64,000 bases of DNA from Sulfitobacter sp. 20_GPM-1509m (GCF_000620505.1 NZ_KK211144.1:689681-753680); one strand, 5' to 3'; shown: positions 52,895 to 61,815, counted from the stretch's first letter. Notes: a model not told the origin generated them from the sequence alone. Numbers and translations: made by a program.

Positions 52895-53998
52895 TCAACC
52901 TTCGGCGCGTTCCCAAATGTGCATCACATCCGGCCCCACAACGCGCGTCTCGACCAGATCAAAGCGCGGCGCCTCGGACAGCGCGCCCAGACCCAGCGCA
53001 CCAACGCCCGGCAACCCTTCGGCCCCGATGGTCAAGCCTGCGGTAAAGCCCACAAGCCGGTCGACCAGATCATTCGCCAGCAAGGACGCGGCCAGCGCAC
53101 TTCCGCCTTCGCAATAGACACGGTTCAACCCGTGCGCGCCCAGCTGGGCCAGCACGTCATGGGTGTCCAGTTGCCCGCCCGCGACCTGACAGGGCAGCAG
53201 CACAGCGCCCAGCTCTTCCCACGCTTTTTGCAGATCCTTGTCCGCATCCTTGCCATGGCACAGGATCACCGGCACCTCGCGCGCGGTGCGCGCCAGATTG
53301 CCCAGCATGGACAGATCCAGCCTGCGCGAGACAACCACGCGGGCCGGTTGGCGGGTCACCCCCATGTCGCGCACCGTCAGCGACGGGTCGTCATGCCGCG
53401 CGGTGCCGCCGCCCACCATCACAGCGTCATGCCGCAAGCGCATGGAATGGCCCACGCGCCGTGCTTCAGGTCCGGTAATCCACTGGCTTTCGCCGGTGCC
53501 CGTGGCGATCCGCCCGTCAAAGCTGCTGGCGAGTTTCAAAGTGACCTCGGGCCGCCCGGTGACGATGCGACGGAAAAAGCCGGCCATGTCCGCAAAGGCC
53601 TTGTTGGCCATCAGGCCCTCGTCCACGGCAATCCCGGCATCGCGCAGCATCGCAAGCCCGCGCCCGTCCACACGTCCGTCGGCGTCGGCCACGGCCACCA
53701 CCACACGGCCCACGCCCGCGTCGATCAACGCCTGCGCACAGGGCGGTGTCTGACCGTGATGGGCGCAGGGTTCCAATGTCACATAAACCGTCGCCCCGCG
53801 CGCTGCGTCACCGGCTTGATCCAGCGCCACGACTTCGGCATGGGGCCGCCCGCCCGGCTGGGTCCAGCCACGCCCCACGATGCGGCCACCGGACACGATC
53901 ACACAGCCCACGGCCGGATTGGGGGCGGTGTTGCCCTGCCCCCGCCGTCCCAGCGACAGGGCCAGCGCCATGTACCGGCTGTCAGATGCGGTGCTCAC
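52895..53998 (-). CDS. ribD: Bifunctional riboflavin deaminase/reductase
   Basis: This 367-residue enzyme deaminates and then reduces the pyrimidine intermediate. The N-terminal cytidine-deaminase-like domain has [13 protein letters not shown] and [16 protein letters not shown], the zinc ligands. The C-terminal NADPH reductase domain has [32 protein letters not shown] and [13 protein letters not shown]. Its start overlaps the nrdR stop by 4 bp, the frequent nrdR-ribD order. Confidence 0.95.
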   Translation of the reverse strand: MSTASDSRYMALALSLGRRGQGNTAPNPAVGCVIVSGGRIVGRGWTQPGGRPHAEVVALDQAGDAARGATVYVTLEPCAHHGQTPPCAQALIDAGVGRVVVAVADADGRVDGRGLAMLRDAGIAVDEGLMANKAFADMAGFFRRIVTGRPEVTLKLASSFDGRIATGTGESQWITGPEARRVGHSMRLRHDAVMVGGGTARHDDPSLTVRDMGVTRQPARVVVSRRLDLSMLGNLARTAREVPVILCHGKDADKDLQKAWEELGAVLLPCQVAGGQLDTHDVLAQLGAHGLNRVYCEGGSALAASLLANDLVDRLVGFTAGLTIGAEGLPGVGALGLGALSEAPRFDLVETRVVGPDVMHIWERAEG

Positions 53999-54462
53999 TC
54001 ATCCATGGGCTGGTCGGGACGCAGTTCCTGTACGAACTTGTCAAAGTCATCAGCCGCCTGGAAATTCTTGTAAACACTGGCAAATCGCACATAGGCGACG
54101 GTGTCGATGCGGGCCAGGGCCTCCATCACGATCTCGCCGATGCTTTTGGACGGAATGTCGGTTTCGCCCAGCGATTCAAGTCGCCGCACGATGCCCGAAA
54201 TCATCTGGTCGATGCGTTCGGGTTCAATGGGGCGTTTCTGCATCGAAATGCGAATGGAGCGTTCCAGCTTGTCGCGATCGAAATCCTCGCGCTTGCCGCT
54301 GGATTTGATGACCACGAGGTCACGCAATTGCACCCGCTCATAGGTGGTAAACCGGCCACCGCAGGCCGGACAAAAGCGACGGCGCCGGATCGAAACATGA
54401 TCCTCTGCCGGTCGGCTGTCTTTGACCTGAGTGTCTATATTCCCGCAAAATGGGCAGCGCAT
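53995..54462 (-). CDS. nrdR: Ribonucleotide reductase repressor NrdR
   Basis: This 155-residue regulator has an N-terminal zinc ribbon (C3-P-F-C6 and C31-P-A-C34, RRRRFC) and an ATP-cone domain ([21 protein letters not shown]). It senses ATP/dATP and represses ribonucleotide reductase genes. AGGGG lies 8 bp before the ATG. The 140-bp gap upstream contains a palindrome and a DnaA-box match. No nrd structural genes are in the window. Confidence 0.96.
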   Translation of the reverse strand: MRCPFCGNIDTQVKDSRPAEDHVSIRRRRFCPACGGRFTTYERVQLRDLVVIKSSGKREDFDRDKLERSIRISMQKRPIEPERIDQMISGIVRRLESLGETDIPSKSIGEIVMEALARIDTVAYVRFASVYKNFQAADDFDKFVQELRPDQPMDE

Positions 54463-54602
54463 TGGCCTGTCCCCTTATTCTGTCCTGCCTGTGTTGTGGG
54501 GTTTGACCCGCACTTATCCACAGTTATAGGACCTAACCTAGGTTTTGGGTAGAGGGGAAATGCCACCGCTAGATAAGCCGCCCGTTTTTGCGGTTTGTCC
54601 GC
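54463..54602. promoter_or_regulatory. nrdR upstream region with palindrome and DnaA-box match
   Basis: This AT-rich gap holds TTATCCACA (54514-54522, perfect DnaA-box consensus) and the palindrome AACCTAGGTT (54535-54544). A TATAAC on the minus strand between them could be the nrdR -10. I see no gene. A canonical NrdR box was not found. Confidence 0.4.
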
Positions 54603-55019
54603 CTAATCTGCCCTGAAATGCGCCGCGACCTTGCGCTGGTGGGGGCGGTTGCGGTGTTCGAACAGGTAGATGCCCTGCCATGTGCCCAGAACCATGCGCC
54701 CCGCCGCCACCGGGATCGACAATGACACGGGCAGCATCGCGGCCTTGATATGTGCAGGCATGTCGTCAGGCCCTTCGTAGGTGTGGGTCAGATAGGACAT
54801 CGACGGATCGGTTGTGGGCGGCACCAGCCGTGCGAAATAATTGTGCAGATCGGTCTGCACCTCGGGGTCAGCGTTTTCCTGTATCAACAGCGATGCCGAG
54901 GTGTGTTGCACCAGCAGGGTCAGCATCCCGTCCCCCTGCCCGCGCAGCCATCGTGCGACGGTGTCGGTGAACTCGGTCAGGCCGGGGCCGCGGGTGTCGA
55001 TCTGGAACTGTGTCTGCAT
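54603..55019 (-). CDS. YjbQ-family (UPF0047) protein
   Basis: This 138-residue protein has the YjbQ core: LTLLVQHTSASLLIQENADP with HTSAS, and the C-terminal MVLGTWQGIYLFEHRNRPHQR. The family has been reported to have weak thiamine-phosphate synthase activity, so its true reaction is unclear. The ATG at 55019 is chosen because the preceding open frame lacks similarity. It stands alone between nrdR and the tandem secreted proteins. Confidence 0.88.
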   Translation of the reverse strand: MQTQFQIDTRGPGLTEFTDTVARWLRGQGDGMLTLLVQHTSASLLIQENADPEVQTDLHNYFARLVPPTTDPSMSYLTHTYEGPDDMPAHIKAAMLPVSLSIPVAAGRMVLGTWQGIYLFEHRNRPHQRKVAAHFRAD

Positions 55020-55072
55020 GGGGTCAGGGTGCCGCAGTGCGGCCCACGCTGCAAGCGGTTCGGCCCATGGCC

Positions 55073-55480
55073 TTACATCTCGTCGCGCCCGAGCATACCG
55101 CCGCACAGGCTCACCGCATGGGCCACAGACAGGTTAGACCCCGCGTTATATGTCGAGAAGCCCAGAACAACAGCCGTGCGTGGCGTGGCACCCTGAGGCG
55201 TCAGCGCAAAGGCCACCGCCTTGTGCCCCGGCGCCGTCTGGCTGTCACCGCGCGGGGCCACGACATAAAGCCGCGCGCTGCTGGCCGCATTCAACTGGTC
55301 GCGCGCATAGTCGCCCGCCGCGCACCACAATTCACGCGCGCCCGCGCCCTGTGCTTCGATCACCTCGAAGGCATCGCCGGATGTCGGCGCAACGGACAGC
55401 CGGTTCTCGGCGGTAAAATCCTGCGCCAGCGCAGGCGTGGCAACAGCCAGGGCAATCAGCGTGAAAAGCGGGCGAGACAT
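55073..55480 (-). CDS. Secreted hypothetical protein, paralog A
   Basis: This 135-residue protein has a signal peptide (MSRPLFTLIALAVATPALA, before QDF). The mature domain contains FEVIEAQGAGARELWCAAGD and YVVAPRGDSQTAPG, and a late Cys in SLCGG. The first Cys (WCAA) and the late Cys may form a disulfide. AAAGGA precedes the ATG at 55480. It shares layout and motifs with the gene just upstream (paralog B), a tandem duplication. I do not recognise a named family. Confidence 0.78.
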   Translation of the reverse strand: MSRPLFTLIALAVATPALAQDFTAENRLSVAPTSGDAFEVIEAQGAGARELWCAAGDYARDQLNAASSARLYVVAPRGDSQTAPGHKAVAFALTPQGATPRTAVVLGFSTYNAGSNLSVAHAVSLCGGMLGRDEM

Positions 55481-55520
55481 GAATAAATCCTTTGTGGTCA
55501 TTGGCATCAGAACGGTCGCA

Positions 55521-55940
55521 TCAGGGAAAGATGTCGCCCGGTTCGATGATGTTGTCATTGCAGAACTGTTCGGCGTGAATCACCAGAAGGTTGGCACCGG
55601 CCACGTCCGTGGTCACCGAATAACCGGTGTTGGCGGCAATGCCGGGGTCCTGGGTGGAAAATGTCACGCCCTTGGCTCCGGCTTCGGTCTTGGCAGGACC
55701 ACGCGGCGTCACGATGTAGATGCGCCCGCGTTGCTTGCCCAGATCGTTGATCGCGTAATTTGCCGCTGCGCACCAAATCCCGCGTGGCCCGACGCCGTCC
55801 TTTTCGATCACCTCGAATGTCGTGGCCGAAAGCGGGTTTACATCCAGTTTTGACGGAAAATACAGACCAAAGACTTGGGCATTAGCAGACACGGCAGTCA
55901 GGGCCAGCGCCACGCCGGCGGCAAGCGGAAAGCGGGACAT
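55521..55940 (-). CDS. Secreted hypothetical protein, paralog B
   Basis: This 139-residue protein has a signal peptide (MSRFPLAAGVALALTAVSANA, before QVF). The same core as paralog A is present: FEVIEKDGVGPRGIWCAAAN, YIVTPRGPAKTEAGAKGVTF and a late Cys in EQFCND. AGGAG lies 8 bp before the ATG at 55940, so I prefer it over the in-frame ATG at 55958. It is upstream of paralog A by 40 bp and follows a dyad overlapping its likely -10. Confidence 0.78.
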   Translation of the reverse strand: MSRFPLAAGVALALTAVSANAQVFGLYFPSKLDVNPLSATTFEVIEKDGVGPRGIWCAAANYAINDLGKQRGRIYIVTPRGPAKTEAGAKGVTFSTQDPGIAANTGYSVTTDVAGANLLVIHAEQFCNDNIIEPGDIFP

Positions 55941-55969
55941 GAGAGTTCTCCTGTTCATCAGAGCAGATA

Positions 55970-55985
55970 ATATAAGAGCTTATAT
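55970..55985. promoter_or_regulatory. Candidate operator ATATAAG-AG-CTTATAT
   Basis: A 7-bp-arm dyad with a 2-bp centre lies 30 bp upstream of the paralog B start, in the divergent gap shared with the SDR gene. The minus-strand TATATT within it is a plausible -10. ArsR- or MarR-class repressors bind sites of this kind; the regulator is not identified. Confidence 0.45.
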
Positions 55986-56078
55986 AGCGCTCAGCGGCGG
56001 CATCCCCAATCACATGCCTGTAACTGAACATATCAGCGACTGAGGCGTTGGTGGCGTAACGCACTTAAGGAGACAGAT

Positions 56079-56753
56079 ATGACAAGCAAGACAATCTTCA
56101 TCACCGGCGCATCCTCTGGCATCGGGGCGGCCACGGCACGGGCCGCAGCCCAGGCGGGCTGGAATGTCGGTCTGTTTGCCCGCTCGAAGGACAAGCTGGC
56201 TGCGCTGGTGGACGAAATCGGTGATCAGGCCATGGCCCTGCCCGGCGACGCCACCGATCTGGACCAGCAACAGAACGCGATCGACAAGCTTGCGGCGAAG
56301 TTCGGCGGCGTTCATGCGGCCTATGCCAACGCGGGGATGGGGCTGAACACGCCGGGCACCGAAAACGGTGACCCGCAGGAATGGCAGGACCTGATACACC
56401 TGAATATCCTGGCCCTGCTCTACACGGCCAAAGTCGCGATACCGCACCTGAAACCGGTCAAAGGACATATGGTCCTGACAGGATCAGCCGCTGGCCGCAC
56501 CCATATCAAGGGATCGATTTACGGCGCGTCCAAATGGTTCGTGCATGGCTATGGCGGCAATCTGGCCGACGAAATGAAGGAATGGGGCGGGCGTTGCACG
56601 GTCATCGCACCCGGCATGGTCAACACGGCCTTCTTTGACGAAGGCAAACCCGACAAGTTGCAACCCGAGGACGTGGCCGACGCTGTGGTGCACGCGCTGA
56701 ACGCCAACCCACGCAACACGGTGCGTGAAGTGTTCCTGATGCCGACGCAGTGA
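56079..56753 (+). CDS. SDR-family oxidoreductase
   Basis: This 224-residue classical short-chain dehydrogenase has TGASSGIGAATARAAAQAG (cofactor loop), YANAGMG in place of NNAG, LTGSAAGRTHIKGSIYGASKW with the S-x-Y-x3-K catalytic set, and APGMVNTAFF. The substrate is unknown. AAGGAG lies 7 bp before the ATG. It is divergent from the paralogous secreted proteins and converges on the DCC-family gene 8 bp away. Confidence 0.88.
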   Translation: MTSKTIFITGASSGIGAATARAAAQAGWNVGLFARSKDKLAALVDEIGDQAMALPGDATDLDQQQNAIDKLAAKFGGVHAAYANAGMGLNTPGTENGDPQEWQDLIHLNILALLYTAKVAIPHLKPVKGHMVLTGSAAGRTHIKGSIYGASKWFVHGYGGNLADEMKEWGGRCTVIAPGMVNTAFFDEGKPDKLQPEDVADAVVHALNANPRNTVREVFLMPTQ

Positions 56754-56759
56754 CGCAAC

Positions 56760-56795
56760 CGTCAGGGCGTGGTGTCGATGAACCGCGCCCTGACG
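56760..56795. terminator. Inverted repeat at the SDR/DCC convergent junction
   Basis: CGTCAGGGCG (56760-56769) and CGCCCTGACG (56786-56795) are perfect complements with a 16-nt loop. The stem starts 7 bp after the SDR stop and overlaps the 3' end of the convergent DCC gene. It lacks a U-run but could stop or stabilise either transcript. Confidence 0.4.
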
Positions 56796-57217
56796 TCCGG
56801 TCCGGGCACCATGCACGTGTCATAGCGGCCAAACAGACGATAGCGATTGCGTGCAATAGCGCGGTACAGAGGGTGGCGGATCGGTGCGGGAATGAACCGC
56901 ACGACCGACAGCGCGCGCCACGGCCAGCCCAGCGCCGATATGGCTGCAGCAAAGGAATCCAGTTTTTCGTAGATGCGCCCGTTCACGATCACCAGATTGG
57001 TCTGAAATTCGGTCGGGTTCAGATCCAGCGCGCGGTACAGCGCCTGCCCCAGCGGCGATTGCGCCGTGGCAAAGCAGAACCGTTCAGCGTGGTCATGGCG
57101 CAGGACAAAGCGGAAGAACCCCGAGCAGAGCACACATTCCCCGTCAAAAACAATCAGGTCGCGGCCCGCAAGGACCGCGACCTGTGTTGGTGGCAGAACG
57201 TCAACCGGACGAGACAT
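56762..57217 (-). CDS. DCC-family (DUF393) thiol-disulfide oxidoreductase-like protein
   Basis: This 151-residue protein has the defining D-G-x-C-x-x-C in VFDGECVLCSGFFRFVLRHD, followed by a helical region with PLGQALYRALDL and YRAIARNRYRLFGRYDTC. The family is thought to be redox-active through the CxxC but remains uncharacterised. It starts 12 bp after rpoD on the same strand, so it is probably read from the rpoD transcript. Confidence 0.88.
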   Translation of the reverse strand: MSRPVDVLPPTQVAVLAGRDLIVFDGECVLCSGFFRFVLRHDHAERFCFATAQSPLGQALYRALDLNPTEFQTNLVIVNGRIYEKLDSFAAAISALGWPWRALSVVRFIPAPIRHPLYRAIARNRYRLFGRYDTCMVPGPDVRARFIDTTP

Positions 57218-57229
57218 GGTCCCCCGTCC

Positions 57230-59215
57230 TTACTGGTCCAGGAACGAACGCAGCTTGCGCGACCGGCTGGGGTGTTTCAGCTTGCGCAGCGCCTTGGCCT
57301 CGATCTGACGGATACGTTCGCGGGTCACGCTGAACTGCTGGCCGACCTCTTCGAGCGTGTGATCGGTGTTCATGCCGATGCCGAAACGCATCCGCAAAAC
57401 ACGTTCTTCACGCGGGGTAAGCGAGGCCAGAACCCGTGTCGTCGTTTCCTTGAGGTTTTCCTGAATTGCGCTGTCCAGCGGCAGCACGGCATTCTTGTCC
57501 TCGATGAAATCGCCCAATTGGCTGTCTTCCTCGTCGCCGATGGGCGTTTCGAGCGAAATCGGCTCCTTGGCGATTTTCATCACCTTGCGGACCTTCTCCA
57601 GCGGCATCTGCAGCTTTTCGGCCAGTTCTTCCGGCGTCGGCTCGCGGCCTATCTCGTGCAGCATCTGGCGTCCGGTGCGGACCAGCTTGTTGATGGTCTC
57701 GATCATGTGGACCGGAATACGGATCGTGCGCGCCTGGTCAGCAATCGACCGGGTGATCGCCTGACGGATCCACCAGGTCGCATAGGTCGAGAATTTATAG
57801 CCGCGACGATATTCGAATTTATCGACGGCCTTCATCAGGCCGATGTTGCCTTCCTGGATCAGGTCCAGGAATTGCAGACCGCGGTTGGTGTATTTCTTGG
57901 CGATCGAGATCACCAGACGCAGGTTCGCCTCGACCATTTCCTTCTTGGCCTGACGGGCTTCTTTCTCGCCCTTCTGGACCTGCTGGACGATGCGACGGAA
58001 TTCGGAGATGTCCAGACCGACATACTGGCCGACCTGCGCCATATCCGAACGCAGTTCCTCGACCTTGTCCGCCGAGCGTTCGATGAACATCTGCCAGCCG
58101 CGGCCGGACTTTTCGCCCATCCGCTCCATCCAGTTGGGGTCAAGCTCGTAGCCGCGATAGGCGTCGACGAATTCCTTGCGGTTGATGCGCGCCTGATCCG
58201 CCAGTTTCACGATGGCGCTGTCGATCTGCATGATGCGGCGGTTGATGCCGTACAGCTGGTCGATCAGGGCTTCGATACGGTTGTTGTGCAAGTGCAGTTC
58301 ATTCACCAGCAGCACGATCTCGGAGCGCAGCTTTTGATAGGTGGTCTCGTCCACCTCGCTAAAGCTGGAGTCCTCGTTCAGCGTGGCCGAGATCCGGCTG
58401 TCCTGCATTTCGGACAATTTGACGTAATCATCGGCGATGATGTCGAGCGCTTCCAGAACCTGCGGTTTCAGCGCGGCTTCCATCGCGGCCAGCGACATGT
58501 TGGCCTGTTCGTCTTCGTCATCGTCGTCGTCGCGGGCAATCGGGTTGCCGTCGGCGTCCAGCTCGGTCTTGGCGCCTTCGCCTGATTTCTGGCTGTCCGC
58601 GCTGCCACCCGAAACGACCGGCTCGTTGCCAACGTCATCGCCCAACTGGTCGCCGAACGTTGCCTCAAGGTCGATCACATCGCGCAGAAGAATGTCTTCG
58701 CTCAGAAGTTCGTCACGCCAGATGGTAATCGCCTGAAAGGTCAGCGGGCTTTCGCAAAGGCCCGCGATCATGGTGTTGCGCCCGGCCTCGATGCGCTTGG
58801 CGATGGCAATCTCGCCCTCGCGGCTCAGCAATTCGACGCTGCCCATCTCGCGCAGGTACATGCGCACCGGGTCGTCGGTACGGTCCAGTTTTTCGGACGT
58901 GCCCGAACCCAGCGTGATCTCGCGGGTGCCTTCGGTGGTCGTAAGCTCGGTCGAGCCCTTGCCCTCTTCGTCCTCGGCTTCCTCGTCCTCGATGATGTTG
59001 ATACCCATTTCGGACAGCATCGACATCACGTCTTCGATTTGCTCGGAACTGACCTGATCGGGGGGCAGGACGTGGTTCAGCTGATCATAGGTAATATAGC
59101 CCTTCTCACGGGCTTCGGCGATCATCTTCTTGACGGCCGCCTGGCTCATGTCGAGCGAGTGACCGGTATCGGAATCGTCGGTCTTGGCGTCGTCGTTTGT
59201 GTCTTTCGCGGCCAT
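57230..59215 (-). CDS. rpoD: RNA polymerase primary sigma factor RpoD
   Basis: This 661-residue housekeeping sigma factor has region 1.1 (about 18-80) and region 1.2 ([19 protein letters not shown]). A large acidic non-conserved region follows (about 190-330, including DDDDDEDEQ). Regions 2.1-2.4 ([20 protein letters not shown] and [17 protein letters not shown]) and region 4.2 ([20 protein letters not shown]) are intact. The ATG at 59215 has AGGAG 8 bp upstream. dnaG lies 134 bp upstream, with six GANTC sites in between. Confidence 0.97.
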   Translation of the reverse strand: MAAKDTNDDAKTDDSDTGHSLDMSQAAVKKMIAEAREKGYITYDQLNHVLPPDQVSSEQIEDVMSMLSEMGINIIEDEEAEDEEGKGSTELTTTEGTREITLGSGTSEKLDRTDDPVRMYLREMGSVELLSREGEIAIAKRIEAGRNTMIAGLCESPLTFQAITIWRDELLSEDILLRDVIDLEATFGDQLGDDVGNEPVVSGGSADSQKSGEGAKTELDADGNPIARDDDDDEDEQANMSLAAMEAALKPQVLEALDIIADDYVKLSEMQDSRISATLNEDSSFSEVDETTYQKLRSEIVLLVNELHLHNNRIEALIDQLYGINRRIMQIDSAIVKLADQARINRKEFVDAYRGYELDPNWMERMGEKSGRGWQMFIERSADKVEELRSDMAQVGQYVGLDISEFRRIVQQVQKGEKEARQAKKEMVEANLRLVISIAKKYTNRGLQFLDLIQEGNIGLMKAVDKFEYRRGYKFSTYATWWIRQAITRSIADQARTIRIPVHMIETINKLVRTGRQMLHEIGREPTPEELAEKLQMPLEKVRKVMKIAKEPISLETPIGDEEDSQLGDFIEDKNAVLPLDSAIQENLKETTTRVLASLTPREERVLRMRFGIGMNTDHTLEEVGQQFSVTRERIRQIEAKALRKLKHPSRSRKLRSFLDQ

Positions 59216-59244
59216 CGGTTGCTCCTGTTCAAGCACTCCTGTCG

Positions 59245-59334
59245 CGAATCACCCTCAAGTGATTCGGCTAACAGGGAATCATTCACGATTCGGGTGATTC
59301 GGCCACCCGTGTAACGGCATTTCCTCAAGGAATC
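59245..59334. promoter_or_regulatory. GANTC-rich rpoD promoter region
   Basis: Six GANTC sites (CcrM methylase targets in alphaproteobacteria) start at 59246, 59261, 59276, 59287, 59296 and 59330. The first three are exactly 15 bp apart. They also form dyads, CGAATCAC (59245-59252) with GTGATTCG (59259-59266), and GTGATTCGGC repeats at 59259-59268 and 59294-59303. The region is the only space for an rpoD promoter separate from dnaG. Confidence 0.65.
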
Positions 59335-59349
59335 CCAACGAAAACCTTG

Positions 59350-61335
59350 TTAGTGTTGTTTTCTGCCCCGCTTTGAGAAGTCGATAGCGTCGAACATAGC
59401 CCGACTGCGGGTCACTTCATCTTTTTCCATCTTCACGCCGTTGTCGGCGGTTACAAAGTCTCCGCTGCCCTCTTTCTGGGTGCTGCGGTTGGCGCTGTCT
59501 GCGGCTTCGGCCGCCCGGCTCAGCCGCCATGTCACGCCTTCGTCCGCCACGCCGGTCAGATCTTCGGCGGCATCGGCAATTTCGGCGTCCAGCCCACGCG
59601 CTGCGGAAAGTTTTGCAAGCTCTTCGGCCACGGTGATCCGGGCCATGTCGGCGTTGCCGGGTGTGCGAATGCATGGGACGATTGCCACATGGCTTGCATT
59701 CAACAGGTTTTCAAGGGCTTCGGGCCCGCGTGCGCTGGAAATCTTTTCGCGCAACACCTCTGCGCCCTCATGCGCGTGGCGCAGGATCAGGTCGCGCAAG
59801 GCGGCGTTGTCGGGGTTGATGCAACGCAGCCTTTCCAGTGGAGTTTCAAAGCTTTCCACCACTTCCGGGCAAGAGATCAAGGCCGCCAGAATGACCGATT
59901 CGCGCAAAATATGGGTCACGCTGTCGCCCGTGCCTGTGGCCAGCACCGAGGATTTCGTCGATTGCAAAGGCACCGGCTCGGGCTGCCATTTGCCAAAGCC
60001 GCCCCCCGTGCGCTGCCCGCCTGTCCGGCGCTGGCCTGACGGCGCGCGCTGAGGGCGGAACAGCTGGAAACGCAGTTCCTTGATTTCCTGCCCATAGTGG
60101 TTGCGGATCGAGGGATCGGCGATGGTCTTGATCTTTTCGCGCAGCGCCTTGTCCAGCGCCGCCTTGCGTTCCGGGCTGTCGAAGACGCGGCCTTCGGTCT
60201 CGCGTTGCCACAGCAAACGAACCATCGGCATGGCCCCGTCCAGCAGCTTTTGCAGCGCGGGCGCACCCGCCGATTTCAGCAGGTCGTCGGGGTCCTGCCC
60301 TTCGGGCATCATTGCAAAGCGCAGCGACTGCCCCGCCTCAAGCAGCGGCAAGGCAAGATCGATCAACCGCATCGCCGCGCGCAGGCCTGCCGTGTCACCG
60401 TCCAGCGCGATGATTGGCTCGGGCGCCACGCGCCACAGCATTTGCAGCTGGCTTTCGGTGATCGCAGTGCCCAACGGGGCAACGGCCGCTTCGAATCCCG
60501 CCTCGGACAGGGCGATGACATCCATGTACCCTTCGGCCACGATCAGCGGCTGGCCCTTGCCTGCGGCAGTGCGCGCGGGGCCGTGGTTGTACAGGCTTCG
60601 CCCCTTGTCGAACAGCTCGGTTTCGGGCGAGTTCAGGTATTTGGCGTTGTCGTTCGGGTCCATCGCGCGGCCGCCAAAGGCGGTGCAGCGCCCGCGCGCA
60701 TCGCGGATCGGGAACATGATGCGGCCCCGGAACGTGTCATAGGGCTTGCCGCCCTTCTGGCTGGGTTTGGCCAACCCCGCGCCGATGATCAGCTCATCGC
60801 TGATGTTCTTCGACTTCAGGTGATCCCACAGCCCTTGCCACACATCGGGGGCAAAGCCGATCTCCCAGCGGTCCAGCGCCTGCTGGCTCAGCCCGCGCCG
60901 CTCCAGATAGGCCCGCGCATCCGCCGCCGCGCCGGTTTTCAGTTGCAGCCGGTAGTATTGGACCGCCTGCTCCATGACCTCGGCCAGTTGCGTGCGGGTG
61001 TCGGCCTTTTGCTGGGCCTGCGGATCACGCTGGGGCATCGGCATCCCGGCCTCGCCCGCCAGAATGCGCACGGCTTCCATAAAGTCGACGTTCTCCGTCT
61101 CGCGGACAAAGGAAATCGCATCGCCCTTGGCGTGGCAGCCAAAGCAATAATAGAAGCCCTTGCGGTCATCGACGTGAAAGCTGGCGGATTTTTCCTGATG
61201 GAACGGGCATGGCGCCCACAGGTCGCCCTTGGCCTGATTGGATTTGCGGCTGTCCCACATGACCTTGCGGCCCACAACCTGTCCCAGGCTGAGGCGGGTG
61301 CGCAGTTCGTCAAGGAATCCGGGGGGCAGGCTCAT
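59350..61335 (-). CDS. dnaG: DNA primase
   Basis: This 661-residue primase makes RNA primers for replication. The N-terminal zinc finger has C43, H46, C64 and C67 (APCPFH and YYCFGCHAKGD). The TOPRIM core follows with FGGRAMD, IVAEGYMDVIAL and ALDGDTAGLRAA. A C-terminal helicase-interaction domain (about 450-600) and an Arg/Lys-rich tail end it. The ATG at 61335 gives MSLPPGFLDELRTRLSL, the usual start. rpoD follows on the same strand. Confidence 0.97.
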   Translation of the reverse strand: MSLPPGFLDELRTRLSLGQVVGRKVMWDSRKSNQAKGDLWAPCPFHQEKSASFHVDDRKGFYYCFGCHAKGDAISFVRETENVDFMEAVRILAGEAGMPMPQRDPQAQQKADTRTQLAEVMEQAVQYYRLQLKTGAAADARAYLERRGLSQQALDRWEIGFAPDVWQGLWDHLKSKNISDELIIGAGLAKPSQKGGKPYDTFRGRIMFPIRDARGRCTAFGGRAMDPNDNAKYLNSPETELFDKGRSLYNHGPARTAAGKGQPLIVAEGYMDVIALSEAGFEAAVAPLGTAITESQLQMLWRVAPEPIIALDGDTAGLRAAMRLIDLALPLLEAGQSLRFAMMPEGQDPDDLLKSAGAPALQKLLDGAMPMVRLLWQRETEGRVFDSPERKAALDKALREKIKTIADPSIRNHYGQEIKELRFQLFRPQRAPSGQRRTGGQRTGGGFGKWQPEPVPLQSTKSSVLATGTGDSVTHILRESVILAALISCPEVVESFETPLERLRCINPDNAALRDLILRHAHEGAEVLREKISSARGPEALENLLNASHVAIVPCIRTPGNADMARITVAEELAKLSAARGLDAEIADAAEDLTGVADEGVTWRLSRAAEAADSANRSTQKEGSGDFVTADNGVKMEKDEVTRSRAMFDAIDFSKRGRKQH

Positions 61336-61407
61336 GCCCTATTATATCGTATCGCTGCGCGTCAGAGTCCAGACGCGGCGCGATGTGACATCAATTCAGG
61401 CGGACCA

Positions 61408-61458
61408 CCCCGCCGGGACAGCGGGAGCCTCCGGCGGGGATATTTTGGGCCAAAAGAA
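61408..61458 (+). repeat. GC-rich intergenic repeat, copy 3
   Basis: CCCCGCCGG (61408-61416) and CCGGCGGGG (61431-61439) form a perfect 9-bp stem. GGGATATTTT then runs into GGCCAAAAGAAG (to 61458), and TTTTGG-G-CCAAAA (61443-61455) is itself palindromic. The box matches copy 1 at 17541-17570. It lies between dnaG and a small secreted-protein gene, on the strand opposite to both. Confidence 0.55.
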
Positions 61459-61467
61459 GCAGCGCGC

Positions 61468-61776
61468 TTATTGTTGCAGGCAAAGTTCCGACCATGCGGC
61501 GGCAAAATCCTTGGTTTTCAGGTCCTTGCGGGCTTGTTCATACACCCATGGGGTGATGATCGGGATCGCGGCATTGTAGCCTTCGGGCCAGTTGGGCGCG
61601 CCGGCCAGGATGGTTTCGGACACCTTTTGCTCTTTCACCCCGTCCAGACGCGCGGCCTGCACCGCGGAGACGATGGCGGCCTGATAGGCACAGCTTTGTT
61701 CCTTGGTGTCAGCGGCCGTTGCGGCGTTGGACAGGCCGACGGTGGCCAGTGTGGCAATCATTAACATACGTTTCAT
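61468..61776 (-). CDS. Small secreted hypothetical protein
   Basis: This 102-residue protein has a signal peptide (MKRMLMIATLATVGLSNAATA, before ADT) and a mature helical domain of about 80 residues with two Cys (C29 in EQSCAYQAA and C99 in SELCLQQ), probably a disulfide. GAGG lies 6 bp before the ATG. I do not recognise a named family. It lies between soxG and dnaG on the same strand. Confidence 0.75.
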   Translation of the reverse strand: MKRMLMIATLATVGLSNAATAADTKEQSCAYQAAIVSAVQAARLDGVKEQKVSETILAGAPNWPEGYNAAIPIITPWVYEQARKDLKTKDFAAAWSELCLQQ

Positions 61777-61815
61777 ATCGGGCCTCTTCGGACTGCGATT
61801 GGTGTTTGGGGCAAC

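Noticed and set aside
54463-54602. Replication origin, from the DnaA box and AT-rich tract
   Set aside because: A single box, no clustered boxes, and no adjacent dnaA, dnaN, parAB or hemE gene.
59245-59303. GATTC repeats as a CRISPR or tandem repeat array
   Set aside because: The repeats are short, occur in both orientations and have unequal spacing, with no cas genes nearby; GANTC methylation sites explain them better.
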